DNA from: Trema orientale
Lineage: Eukaryota > Streptophyta > Magnoliopsida > Rosales > Cannabaceae
Reading direction: 5' to 3'
Assembly: GCA_002914845.1 (NCBI GenBank)
Contig: JXTC01000020.1
Span: 1,554,019-1,618,018 of the forward strand
Length of the DNA stretch: 64,000 bases
Shown: positions 13,037 through 25,259 of the stretch, in pieces
Numbering within the stretch: position 1 is the first letter of the stretch
Layout of the letters: each line of letters opens with the position of its first letter
Position numbers and translations under genes: made by a program
The notes under the pieces: model-generated
Database searches by the model: none
Seen by the model: the letters and a program-made list of their open reading frames with translations, nothing else
What the model was told of the DNA's origin: nothing

Positions 13037-13445
13037 GGGCTCGTTCGGGATTGATTATGAATTCTGATTTTAGCTTTTAAAAGTGGTTAGCGAAAAAATT
13101 GAGAGTATGGTGCGTTTGGCAAATTTCTGCTTTTGGTCAATAGATTCTAAAAATTGCTGCGTAACCACCAGTTTAAGCAGAATTTGAAAAATAAGATAAT
13201 AGTTACTTTTCAAAATTGATTTTGTTTCCATAATATAAATTATTTAAAATATTACTTTACAACATGCATAATTTATAATTTATCAAACACTTAGATGCTC
13301 CTTTTAATCAGTACAGTAGTTTTATAGATTACATTTACTAAATGCTTATACATTTTTTTTTTTTATAGCTGCTTTTTGCTCACAGCACAACTACAACAGA
13401 GTTATAATATAGTTGCAGCATATCAAAGCAACACCAAATTAGCTC
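13037..13445. mobile_element. Tourist-like (PIF/Harbinger) MITE, TAA target duplication
   Basis: The left end GGGCTCGTTCGGGATTG follows TAA (13034-13036). The right end, read on the minus strand, GAGCTAATTTGGTGTTG, also abuts TAA (13446-13448). TIR match is about 11 of 17, so it is an old copy. The body is AT-rich with no ORF. The end pattern and 3-bp TAA duplication suit PIF/Harbinger MITEs. Confidence 0.45.
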
Positions 13446-14188
13446 TAAAACAAAACAAAGACCATAGCACAACAATACTAAAATGACTCTAGGTGGTTAT
13501 TCGAACGAGAAGATAAATATGTTTATTAAAAGAACGAACACTTCAACGACACATGTAATTGAACAACTAACAATGTCTTGAACATCTTTCCATTTTTTCC
13601 CCCTTTTTACTATACATCATATTTAGGCAATATTTTAATTTCTGTATCGTCTACAATATAATTACATTTTTGACTTGTAGATGTGAATATGATCAGGTTC
13701 AAACACTTTAATTTTTGTTTCGTATAAAATTGCATATTTTCAGTTTACTCATAGTGGTGGAGCCTTGCCCCCTCTAAAAAATTTTCACTTTATATTTTCG
13801 TATTACTTTAGATTTTATTTTTTACTTAGGCCCTTATTGAAATTTTATCTCTAGTTTTGTCCCTAATTTAATTTAATGTAAGATATTATTGTTATTGCCC
13901 CTTTTATATTTTTCATTTCATAGTTTGGTACGGTATAAGATTTTATTCTATTTTGACCCTATTAAAATTTTTATTTTCCAGTTTTATCTCTATGTAAGAT
14001 GTGAATTGTCACTTCTTCTTTTTTTTTTTTTTTCCCAACATAAGACTCAGTTAATTTTTAACTTTCATTTTCTATTTTTTTAAAACAAAAATTGAGAGGA
14101 AAAATTGGATTTGGGAAAATTCTTCCTTATTTCAATGACTCTAATTCTATAGGCTAGTCAAGACAAATATGTATATATATATATATAT

Positions 14189-14432
14189 GGGCACCAATCC
14201 AGTAGGTATTTTTTTTTTTTTACCTATGCATAGGTATCAATTTGGCCAATGAAATTTTTTTTTGCATATTTTTCTATTTTAAAAAGTAAGAGAGAGAAAT
14301 AGCATTAATGATGCACGTCTTTTCATACATATCATTATAGCCGTTGGATCATTATTAGATAATGATCCAACAGCTAAAAAAAATACCTACACATAGGTTA
14401 AAAAAAAAAATACCTACTGGATTGGCAACCTC
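14189..14432. mobile_element. Fold-back MITE, about 244 bp
   Basis: Terminal inverted repeats are strong. Left: CCAATCCAGTAGGTATTTTT, then ACCTATGCATAGGTAT. Right on the opposite strand: CCAATCCAGTAGGTATTTTT, then ACCTATGTGTAGGTAT. An inner pair GCCGTTGGATCATTA/TAATGATCCAACAGC (14340-14375) forms a second hairpin. Flanks are TATATATA on both sides, consistent with insertion in a TA repeat but uninformative for duplication length. No ORF. Confidence 0.7.
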
Positions 14433-15414
14433 TATATATACATAACTGTAAGTTGTATTATATCATTTATACTTATCTTTTTCAATTAAAAATTAGATTA
14501 GTTTATAGTTTGTATATTTATGAAGATTTCATATATTTAAAATTTTCGTTTTTAGTAATATGACAATGAGATTATTATATAGTACTTTTAAAATATGAAA
14601 ATTTGTCAAGCATAATTTATTAATATTTGGAGATATTATTATATATTTAAATATTTTTTTTTGTATTATAATTGTATTGAGAAAATTTATCTTTGCCCAC
14701 GGTGGAAGAAAGTTCGGATTCCGCCACTGCTCATGTCTACTCAATTAAAAAATTTCAAAACAGAAAGTAAGATGTGCCCTTGAAAATATTTCTTAGTAAA
14801 CAGAAAAAAGTTGAAAAAACTAGAATAATTTTTGTAGGGAAAAAATAAATATTATCTCAAACCTTGTACCGACCACTTTTATCATAAGCTAAAGATTCCT
14901 TCTGAACGTGATATTTGCAGTTAAAATCTTTGTCAAGATTTAAAAAAATAAATCAATGATTTAAGCATGGTTTTCTAATAATCCAATCATTTAAATCTAT
15001 TCTAATCCCCACAACCCACCAAACCATCTTTAGTCCGATTAAACCAACTCCCTCGTCTTTAATCAGATCTACAATAATTATAAATATCACCTCATATATA
15101 TTGAGTCAATCAACAAGTTCAAAGTTGATTGCTGAAATATATTTTGTTATTACACTGCATTGCCACATTTTATTGTTTAAAATAAAGAAATCTATGGGTT
15201 CTTCAAAAAAAAAATAAATATAAAAATAAAAACATCGACTTGCATTTGTTATATGATGTTATGGTTAAATATTATTCATGTCCAAAATATATATTCACTA
15301 TATGCACACTTCACACTGGCATCATTACTAATAACTCAAAAAATCTAGAACTTTTCTTTTTAAGATCATAATTTGCGTTCATAATTAGTTAGATTTGGCA
15401 CCAAATATTAACCT

Positions 15415-15482
<68 letters not shown>

Positions 15483-15703
15483 TTTTGGGGCTTGCAACCA
15501 AACATATCTTTGATTTGTTAGGCGCAGTACGTACCTCATACAGGTCAACTTACAGCGAAAAATGGAAATGGAAAACTTTACTTCTACTTATTAGCTTGAA
15601 CTACTGTTACATAGCAACATATATATATATATGTTAACTACTATACCAACCTAAACAAAATTATATTATATATCAACTGTACTAGCCAATCAACGTGCCT
15701 ATG

Positions 15704-15745
<42 letters not shown>

Positions 15746-18700
15746 GACTGGACTATAAAAAGGAAAATGTGTCCTTCAAGTCGTTATTATTAATTTGAAT
15801 AGGCCATATCAGAGGGTTTATTAATTAAACGTTATATACCATTTAAACTTTCCCAATAAGTATCTGAAGTATTTATTGTCCTAAGATTTGAGTCTCTAAT
15901 TATACTGTACATTATTCAACGACACGTGGTATTGCCTGTAGAAATAAAAAGCCATTAATGATCGATCGGCTTGTATATTGCCGACATTTCTTGATCTATA
16001 ATTCTACATAAAGATTTTATGCTTATGCTGAAATATAAATATTGAATTACATCATTGCTTGCACTGCCTCTTGACATATGTGGCCTTTTATAATTACCAT
16101 TATTTGGATACATAAGATATATCGCTTTTAATTTTAAAGTTGTTTTAAATTTCAGATTTTTTTTGTTTAATAATATTATTTCAACATTTTGGCCTTACAA
16201 ATGTTTACGTAAATTTATATTTCAAAAAAAAAATGTTTACGTAAATTTCACGTTTAAGTTGGTAGAAATGCAGTGGTTTTAGTGGTAACTAATAATTACA
16301 CGTTCTCACTTTCAAAAAAAATAAAAAATAATTACACGTTCTCCAAATTTGGAGATTCCTAAGTTGGAATCCCCGTCTTCAAATTAAAAAAGATAAAGAT
16401 GGTGGAATGTGATTCTCTTTTCAATAAATGAACTAAATTATTAGTTGTACACTACTATAACTACGTTGATTTCATGTATAAGCATTAATGATAAAACAAT
16501 TAAGAAAAATATAATTAAGGGCATGTATTCATAATACGGGAACTTGTATTTTATGTCAAGTTATAAACGGTTTAATTAATTAGAGTTTAGAAATAGATTA
16601 ATTTCTTTCATTTTCGTTTGCTTTGAAATAATTACGAAAGATAGATAACGCAAACTCGTAAAAGTTAAAACCTTTTTGCAATTCAATGGAAAACTATATA
16701 ATTAATAGAACGAGATATTTAACTTTTTCCTTGCTTATATATTGTTATAGTTGGGTGGCACCTCAACCAAGTTCACCATACAAAGAACTTTACTATAAAC
16801 AGATCGATCCATATTAATATTCTATGTCATCTTTTTAATTCCTGAAAATAGGCCATGGAAGTTGGACGTATCACTTCCAACATACAAAAGTAGAAAAGAA
16901 AATAAAGGCACTAATTAACATCCATTAAAGACTAGAGAGCAATCTTTTATAGCATAGCCATAACTAGTTTTATGAGTTAATGACTTTAATGGTACTGATA
17001 ATGAGTTGGAACATGTCTTGCATGGCAATCAGCTTTTAACATACCATTTGTTTTCTCATCAAACAATAAAAAATACTATTATTAAAGCTTAGATAGTAAT
17101 TATATCCCCAGAGTACTCAAGCTATATATGTGCTACGAGCCTATTATTTGATTCTTTACTTCTTTCTTTCTTTGTTGTTTTTTTTTTTTTTTTCGTTGGG
17201 AGAATATTTACCTTTCCTTCCAGAATTTCTGTTTCTTGTTCCGCCAAAGAATCAGTATTTTTTTTTCAATAACATGAAGTGGATATACGTAACTTCAAGG
17301 GAGAAAACCATATTCCTTATCCACTTATTATATGGTCCATCTATCATCATCTACTTCATGGTCCCAAAGCTACTAATGTGAAGTTTGAAGTAGAGATGGG
17401 AGTAGGGGACCCTAACTTGCACATGTGTCCGTTTTAATTGCTCAGACCAATGCCCCTTTCAGATTCAGTCCCTCACAACTTTACAGCTGCGCCATGATTG
17501 TCCTAGCGGTCAACTACCCACCCCCCCTTCCCCTCCAAAATAAATTAATACTGATCTAGAAATTAAGAGTTAATATAAATGTACCAAAGGTTAAGACTCT
17601 TATAAAATCTCTTAGCCTCAACAAGTTTCAATATCAAAATGAAACCTACTGTAATTAGTGTAACATAAGAATTAAGACAATAGTTCATGTGATCAATTTT
17701 ACTGGAGGTTAAGTATTGCTTATACTTATGTTGCACGGTTACTAGTAAGTGAAAAATATATTGGCTCAAGTTCAAAAAGTTACATAAATTTTATTGTTAT
17801 AAATTTTAATTTTGTTTTAACGAGAGAAATATGAAGTTGATCCGAGAAATGTCATTGATGAGTGATGACAATCATCAATTACATAAAAAGCAATAAACAA
17901 AGGACTATAGAAGTTGAAGAGAACACAAAATTTACAAGAGAGTGAATCCATCTTGTTTTAGGCTGACCTAATTACACTTCATCTTCTTCTTCTTCTTCTT
18001 TTATTTTCCCTGATAATGAGGGTGACCCAATTACTTATAAATGCTTAAATTGGTGTCGTTTAAAAACTTGTACAACTTAGGTCCGTAGTTATACGTCACA
18101 CTGATGATTGGAAAGCCATTTCAATATAAAATTTATTATTATTATTGTTATTATTATTATTATTTTTGCAAAGCATACTGTAGAATTCACTAGGATACTT
18201 GAAAACCCAAATAAACTAATAATTATAATTATAATTATTGTTATTATAAAAGGAACTTTACGGGAACAAGTCCTCCGAAAAACGACAGTCCTTTAGCTGT
18301 TGAAAAAAGGCGCATCTTTAGTTAAATGATTTCGATGTGTGACTCTAAAAGGAGGAATTATGGTTGAATATTAATAGGCGTGGGCATAAAACCATCATAA
18401 ATAAATGATGATGGGGAACGACGAGGGCCCCAAACCATAATGGTAAGGGCATGGCACAATTTTATTTTATTTTTAAAAAAAATCTAAAATAAAATAAAAT
18501 TTGGGGGTTATATTAGCAAATTGTCCAAGGTGGGGGACCATTTGGCTCCCTTTATGCCCAACCTCTTGGTGTGTTTTTAGAATAAGTTGCACGTTTTGGG
18601 TGATTGGTGGTGTTTGGATCACAACCTATAGATTCTCTCCAGGTTTTATGCTCTTAAAAGCTCAACATGATTGTTTTAAATCTTAACTACTTGCCCCATC

Positions 18701-19672
18701 CATCAACTTCTGCCCCCCATTTCTCTCCTTCCCTCAATAACATCAACAGTTCTCTCTCTCTCTCTCCACATATATATATATATATATATATGTCACATAT
18801 TCAATCCTGGAAATGCAAATTAAGATTTATTTCTTTAGTATGTTTTAGAAAATTAAAGAACAAAAACAAAAAGAGAAGGAAAAGAATTGAAGTGGAGGAA
18901 CAAATTTGCTAAGGTAAGGAACATGAATAAAAATGAAGTTGATAGGACTAATAAACTGCTCGCATTTTGCGATTTTTTTTCCTGTGGGGTTCTATTTTAG
19001 GTAACTTAAAAAGATACCTAGGTTTTTAAAATTGAAACTCAATGCCTATATGATATCACAAAATTAATGACCGAATTGATTTAAATTCTTGATGTGTAAG
19101 TAAACAAAAAGATTTTGGTATCTGTCCCTATTAATATTTTCCTCTACAGTGATTGAAAATTAAAGGGTGCACAATGAAAAGTGGATCTTGTCTTGATTGA
19201 TGGTATGCAATGCAATTGTATCCGAAAAATTAACAAATCAATCACATATGGCATTGCTACATATGAAGAAGAATGTTATACATCGTTTCTTTATCAGGAC
19301 ATTACTCAAAGAATGGACATGCCACAAGTGGATGAGAGCTCCCGTTAATGTAGTACTCCCAAATGGATGGTTGGCTTGGCTCGTGCATTTATTTACTGAT
19401 TACTACGATGATGTTTCTATGCAAGATAATGAAAGTTGGGGCCAAGCCATGGCAGAATGTAGATAAGCAAATATCAACTATTTTTTGTGATGCTTAATTA
19501 TCACCAAAATATAAAGATTAAAAAAGAACGCATATTCTTTGGGATAATTTAATTACCTATAATTTTGCGGTAAGATATATTAAAATCATAATATCACTAG
19601 TGATTAACATTTATGATCGAATTATCAAATTTAGATACTGTTTGATTCTTATATATAATTCATATGATCGCA
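14433..19672. other. AT-rich intergenic DNA with microsatellites
   Basis: No gene is supported. Microsatellites are (CT)n at 15419-15479, (TA)n at 15705-15740, (TTA)n/(ATT)n at about 18130-18165, (CT)n then (TA)n at 18753-18791, and (TTC)n at 17982-18000. A short duplicated block lies at 16200-16245 (aaatgtttacgtaaattt repeated). Short ORFs in this stretch match nothing I know. Confidence 0.4.
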
Positions 19673-19689
19673 ATTAACTACAAAATGCA

Positions 19690-19878
19690 CTCCTAAGGGA
19701 GTGGTCGAAGTGGCAAGGAGCTCGACCTTAAGGCCTTCTCTCACTTAGGGAGGGTGAGATCCTGAGTTCGAGCCCCCACGTCGCCTTTGGGAGTCCAACC
19801 GAATGGGGGTGGTTCTGGGAAGTGACCCATCGCCGAGATCCCATCCGCCCTTTTTATTACCAAAAAAAAAAAAAAAAA
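19690..19878 (+). mobile_element. tRNA-derived SINE with 17-bp target duplication
   Basis: A 189-bp plus-strand SINE. The head carries an RNA polymerase III A-box-like block (GTGGTCGAAGTGGCAAGG, about 19702-19719) and a B-box (GAGTTCGAGCC, 19764-19774), so it is tRNA-derived. The tail is poly-A (19862-19879). It is flanked by a perfect 17-bp direct repeat, ATTAACTACAAAATGCA (19673-19689 and 19879-19895), the signature of L1-type target-primed integration. The perfect duplication and long A-tail suggest a fairly recent insertion. Confidence 0.9.
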
Positions 19879-19895
19879 ATTAACTACAAAATGCA

Positions 19896-20690
19896 TAGAC
19901 CCACATTCCCAACATGGCTGAAGAGTTACATATGGACTTGGTGATGCAACGAGGGAGAGCCCAAAAAACACTTTTGCAAAGACCAAAAGAAAAAAAGGAT
20001 CTTTATTGCTAGTATTGAAGTCTAAAACTATTAGTTCATGTTATCTTAACTTTTTCTTTTTTTTTTCGAAAGAATCATATTATCTTAACTCAAATGCATA
20101 TATAGTATCATATTCTTTCCTGTGAAAATAGTCAAGAGAAGACTTATAATAAGAAGAGTACAGAAGACTGATACAAGTGCTCTTCTTGGCATGGTAGCAT
20201 GGCAGAGAAAAACAAGACTTTGGTGGAAGCAAAAATAAATGGAATATAAAAAGAAAAAGAAAGCATATTTCTGAGTCGGGCGCTTGAAGACAAGGGCTAA
20301 ACTCTAAATACCTCGAATATGGCAACAAAATGTGAATTGTAGCTTAGTGAGAGCAAAAATGCAATTTAAATATCAGCTTTGGGCAGCCTTAGTCGAGAAA
20401 GCAACTAGACACAGCCACCGTTGAACCCACCCATCACACTGGATCCATCACCCATGCACTGTACGTTATCTATCTTTCTACACGATCTCTCTTTAGTGAT
20501 TGTTAACATTTTCTCTGACCAAATTCAACAAGAATGAAAAAGACTTATCCCGTTTTTTATTTCCCCCGGCTTGATTAAGAATAAGTTAATTAATTAAGCT
20601 CCTTGAAAAGTAATAACAATAGCATGAGTAAGTTTAATTATCATATGGTTTACTTTTTGAAGTTGATGAGACCGTCTCTAATTAATTCAG
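19896..20690. other. Intergenic DNA, nothing recognised
   Basis: No gene, RNA or repeat could be supported. Two short minus-strand ORFs (19741-19986 and 20080-20328) cross the SINE or AT-rich DNA and are not credible. Confidence 0.3.
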
Positions 20691-21115
20691 TTAATTAGTT
20701 AGAAGTTAGTTAATCATAACTGACAAGTTAGTTACAGCTGGTTTAATGAGACTGCAGCTCATTGGCTAGACTAGATAACTAACTTAACTCTTATCTCCAA
20801 TTGGTTACTATTACGTAAATGTACAAGGAATTTCTTGTGAGATAGTTATGTACAGGTACTGATTCATCTAAGTTGTATATAGTAAAGGGATTCGGGGCTG
20901 TTTGGTTACTGAGGAAGTTGCTTAGAAACTTGTATACCATGCTGAAAGTCTCTTGTTCTTACTGTGAGCTTAGAGGGGTGTAAAGCATTATTCCACTAGG
21001 ACTAAGTCCCTCCCTGCCTTGGATGTAAGATTGTTTTGACAATCTGAATCAAGTAAACTCAGCTTGTGTACTAATTCTTGCTTGTTCTCTTGTTCTTTTA
21101 TTTTTTTTTTCAGTT
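20690..21115 (+). repeat. Possible copia solo LTR, degraded
   Basis: The block from 'ttagttagaagttagttaat' through 'ttcttgcttgttctcttgttc' resembles LTRs of plant Ty1/copia elements: repeated GTTAGTTA motifs, a promoter-like 'gttgtatatagtaaaggg' at about 20870, and a TTCTTG-rich end. No target duplication or TG..CA boundary could be fixed, so the assignment rests on resemblance. Confidence 0.3.
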
Positions 21116-21639
21116 TTTCGATTAAGTGTTCATTATAATAAAATCACATGATGAGCACAATCAATCTCAGAACACAAATTGATAAGTACACTATATAGCT
21201 CATCCAAACATTAAACAACCATAAATAATATCCATTTGATTTAAGGCATATCAACCAAGAGAATTTAAGCATTACCTCATAAGTTTTTCCCTTAAACTTA
21301 TAGTTGTCATCTTCTCGCCATTAAGCCTACAAGAATCAACAAGAACCAAAGCTTGCAAGAGAGCTAATGAGCTCCCCTCGTATCTACCTTTTTCTCTCAT
21401 TCTCATCACATACCATATTAGACACCGTTATCTATATATAAACAAAATATGGTTAGAAGAGGAGTCATGTCCTAATGGGCTGGCTAAGACATTATGAGTG
21501 AGAGAGCTCGTGGGCCTCTTCCTAGTTAGTAAGCAATTGTCTATCTCATTATGATCCAATTAGTAATACCATGCATAATTAATACATAATTATATAGTTA
21601 TCCATAATATGCATTAATTGTAATATTATAGACTACCGA

Positions 21640-21835
21640 ATGAGACAGCAGGGTGATTAAGGCCCTTGACTCATGAGCCTAAGGTTATGAGTTCAAGTGG
21701 TCTCTGCTGCGGTGGTCAGTTCAACTAGGCGATCCACATATAAAGTATCCAGTGTGAAATGTGGGGTTGCCGAGCTTCCTCGAAGTTATAGGAAGACGCC
21801 ACTCTATCCCCTTATAGCCTTTAAATATTGTATAA
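21640..21835 (+). repeat. Possible degraded SINE-like (tRNA-related) repeat
   Basis: It contains 'gattaaggcccttgactcatgagcc' (A-box-like) and 'ggttatgagttcaagtgg' (B-box-like) 30-50 bp apart, as in a tRNA-derived SINE head, and a defined-looking body through 'ccccttatagcctttaaat'. No flanking duplication or A-tail was found. Confidence 0.35.
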
Positions 21836-21999
21836 TCTCACAGAAGTGTTAGCAACTTTAATCTAATATAATAAATGAAAGTCAAGTATATTGATACTCC
21901 TGCAATTATCTTATACGTATATTCTCATAATTCAGCACCTATTATTATTTATGTATTTACGGGAAATTAATATTTAATAATAATTCATGTTAAAATTAT

Positions 22000-22259
22000 A
22001 GGATATTATCATTTTTATACCTTGTATTTTGATATTTTGTTCAAATTATACATTATATTTTGGTTATTATCAACACTGACTCTTAGATTTGAAATCTGTT
22101 ACAAATTTATACCATGATTTAGAGCAGTTAATTTACTAAGATATCGTTTAAAAAATTAAAAATAAACTATATAAAAACTGATACGAGAATAAATTTGTTA
22201 AACCATCTTGGTAATTGAACAAAGTGTCAAAATACAAGGTATAAAAGTGATATTATCCC
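22000..22259. mobile_element. Mutator-type MITE with perfect 9-bp target duplication
   Basis: A 260-bp element. Left end AGGATATTATCATTTTTATACCTTGTATTTTG (first 20 shown to TTTTT); the right end on the minus strand begins GGGATAATATCACTTTT and then shares ATACCTTGTATTTTG. The flanking 9-bp direct repeat TAAAATTAT (21991-21999 and 22260-22268) is perfect and diagnostic of Mutator-like insertion. No ORF. Confidence 0.8.
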
Positions 22260-23099
22260 TAAAATTATTGTGATACTCATAATTGACCATTATGTTTTCA
22301 TAAGATAACTTAGAGGTGAAAATTTCTTTAATTATTAAAAATTTTGAACTCTAGATGTGTCAATTTGATTATTTTTGGGTTCATGAGTGTTACCATAATA
22401 TCAATATAAATCAAGAGATTAGCATAGGTGAAACAAAATACTCGGTGACCCAATTGAACTAGACCAACTCGAATTGAACAAAATTGAACCCAACCAAACA
22501 GTACAAAGTCGTTTACCAAAAAAAACGAAAAAAGAGTACAAAGTCACACCACAAAAACCGAATCTGATCTTTATTTGGTCAATGCTCAGGTTAGCATATG
22601 ATTCCTCAAATTTGACTCAATTAGACATAGAAACTCGATTGAAACTATCTTAACCTTTTTCATGCATTTTCACCCCTAAACTCGATCTTGACGGAAAAAC
22701 TTGAAAAATTGAGAATGAGAAGATTAAGGGAATTTGGGTCAATGCTTAGTTTGTACTTNATGCTATGGGTTCATAAAACAAATCTAAAATTGGGTTGGTG
22801 AGATCTCTCTCTCACTTTCTTAGATCTTACAGCAAAATGGCCAAATTTTAGGTCTAAATATCAATTTTTCAAATGTTATAGCAAAATAACGGCAAATCAG
22901 TTTATATAAAAAGTGTAAAATATAATATGTATCTGATATAAAAATAATATAGTCAATACATAAAGTAAAGCTGGTATTTATACCAATTGTAAAGTACACA
23001 CATACTTGGTCATTGAGCTATAAAAAAGAGAAAAATAGACATTTACTAAAATAGACTATTAAAAAGGACACAAAATTTAATTTTCCCATTTTTTTTTCT

Positions 23100-23480
23100 T
23101 CTTTTTTTGGCTTCTTACGAGAAACTAGGCCGAAAGTTTGAAAAATTGAACAATATCGGATGGGCTAAACTTTTTGAACAATCTCAGATTTGTTTGAAAC
23201 GATGTCATTTTTTAAAATTTCATTAAGAAATAACACTTTTAAAAATTATTTAGAAAAATACAACTTTTCTTTTGAAGTTGATACTTTTCAAAAGTATTCG
23301 AGATAACCAATCGAGTTACTTGAAGTAATTAGACTCATTACTTAAAGTAACTTGACCAATCAACTTAAGCACTTTATCAATTTTTAGAAAATGATATTTT
23401 TTCTAAATATTTTGAATGTAGTGTTTTTCTAAATAAATATGGAATTTTTCAAAAACAATTTAAAATCTAGGATTTTTCAA
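23100..23480 (+). repeat. Dispersed repeat family, copy 1
   Basis: Begins with 'tggcttcttacgagaaactagg' and includes 'gatgggctaaactttttgaac' and a block rich in 'agttacttgaagtaa'. The same order of motifs occurs at 23852-24195 and 31688-32090. No ORF and no clear TIR. Nature unknown. Confidence 0.6.
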
Positions 23481-23851
23481 ATTTTTTTTAAATTTTACAA
23501 TATAAAATCAAGGGCTTTTTAGGCAAATGGCTGAATTTTGGGTTATAGTTTGCAAAATGGATATTTTTCAAACACTATTAAAAAATGGCTGAATTTTAAA
23601 AATTATTAAAAAAATGGCCTTTTCATTTTTATTATATCAAAATATGTTAATTTATTTTTTTAAAAAAATTGATTTACTTCATAAAAAAATAGATGAACTA
23701 AAAAACGGTTATTTATCAATATAAATATTATAAAATGGCCATTTATTAAATAAGTGTAAGAAATGGTCATTTTTTAAATTAATCTTAAAAAAATTCTATT
23801 TCTTATAAATACGCTAAAATCAAATTCCCCTCACCCGTCTCTTTTATTTTT

Positions 23852-24195
23852 TGGGCTTCTTACAAAATTCTAGACCCAAAGTAACAACAATTGAAAAATC
23901 CTAGATGGGCTGAATTTTTTGAAAAATTCCTGATTGATTTAGAAAAATATTATTTTCTTAAATTATTTTAGAAAAATAACATATTAAGAAATAGAAATAT
24001 ACCACTTTGTCTTTAAAATTGGTATTTTTCAATGGTACTTGAGATAACCAGTAGGGTTATTTAGGGTAACCAGTCTAGTTACTTGAGGTAATTGGTCAGC
24101 TCAGGTAACTTAATTGTTTGGTTTAAGTATCTTATCAATTAATAAAAAGTAATGTTCTAAATACTTTCAAAAGTGGTACTTTTCTAATGATTGTT
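23852..24195 (+). repeat. Dispersed repeat family, copy 2
   Basis: Begins 'tgggcttcttacaaaattctag', includes 'agatgggctgaattttttgaa' and a stretch 'agttacttgaggtaattggtcag'. Same order and orientation as copies 1 and 3. Together with copy 1 it forms a direct repeat about 750 bp apart. Confidence 0.6.
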
Positions 24196-24319
24196 TTTTT
24201 TCTTCTTTTGGGAAGCATGGGCTCCTTATTCGAAAGGGCCTGGGCCTAGAGTTGGGGCAGAATATCTTGTAAGGCGATCAATGGGCTAGCCAACACACAT
24301 CTGTAGAGCCGGCTTGAAC

Positions 24320-24329
24320 GCCACGTGGC
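24320..24329. promoter_or_regulatory. G-box (perfect palindrome) upstream of TMN
   Basis: GCCACGTGGC, a full 10-bp palindrome with the CACGTG core bound by plant bZIP/bHLH factors, lies about 355 bp upstream of the TMN start codon. It is a plausible promoter element, but function is inference. Confidence 0.45.
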
Positions 24330-24684
24330 ACAATCAGAACAAGCAATGGACGTCACTGTATCCAATCACTCCGCAACCGGAGAGAGAACAAACTCAAAAA
24401 GTCCACGCCGAACCCAGACCCTGGAGGCCCAGTCGCCTAGACCCCCCGTCTCTCTTCTCCTTCATACTACTTCAATAATATTAATATTAATTAATTAATT
24501 AAATTAATTTATTATATCAATATTAAGACTCACAAAAAAAAGACAAAAAAGAAAAAAAGAAAAAGAAAACTACCATAAAGATCGATAAAAGAGAAAAAAC
24601 TTCTCCAGATCCAGGAAGCCCTCTCTTCATCGTCTTCTCTGGTTTTCTCTCTATCTAAGTCTCACCTACACGTAGTCGGACGCC

Positions 24685-25227
24685 ATGGATTCTCCAGGAT
24701 CTCCGCCATTCCTAACGTTGACCTTCTTCACGATCCTTCTGGTTCTGATCAGTGGCGCCTATTCCTTCTATCTCCCCGGTGTGGCTCCCGAGGACTTCAA
24801 ACAGGTCAACTCTTAATCGCACATTTCTTCTGTGTTTTTTTTTAATCCTATTCTGCCTGATCTGTAATTTCGTTTCTCTGATCTATGCTCGAGTCGGTTG
24901 GGTCGTAAGTTTATCTTGTTTGGCTGTCGAGAAAATGGAGGAAAGTTGATTTGGAAAATTTAAATTTAGAGGAGAATCACTCAGTTAGGATGAATCATGA
25001 CTTTTGTATTAGATTCGGCTGAACTTTACTTGAGATTCTCGGATTTATAGCTTTGAATATCTTTTGTTTTCCTCTTTTTAGGTATATAAACAAAATTCAG
25101 CTTTGTGTGGATTTTAGTTTGGAATTGGAGCTTCTTGAGGATCTTTGACTTTACAAAATTCAGTCTAGTACTGATCATTCTCTGTAGATTTGCGTATTTT
25201 TTGTATAGAATTTCGATTGTTCTCATA

Positions 25228-25259
<32 letters not shown>

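Noticed and set aside
15395..15637. Plus-strand ORF beginning with a Leu-Ser repeat
   Set aside because: Read-through of the (CT)n microsatellite at 15419-15479.
19197..19466. 89-codon plus-strand ORF with varied composition
   Set aside because: No recognised family, surroundings are AT-rich intergenic DNA, and no splice partner or promoter was found. Could be a decayed gene fragment, but not supported.
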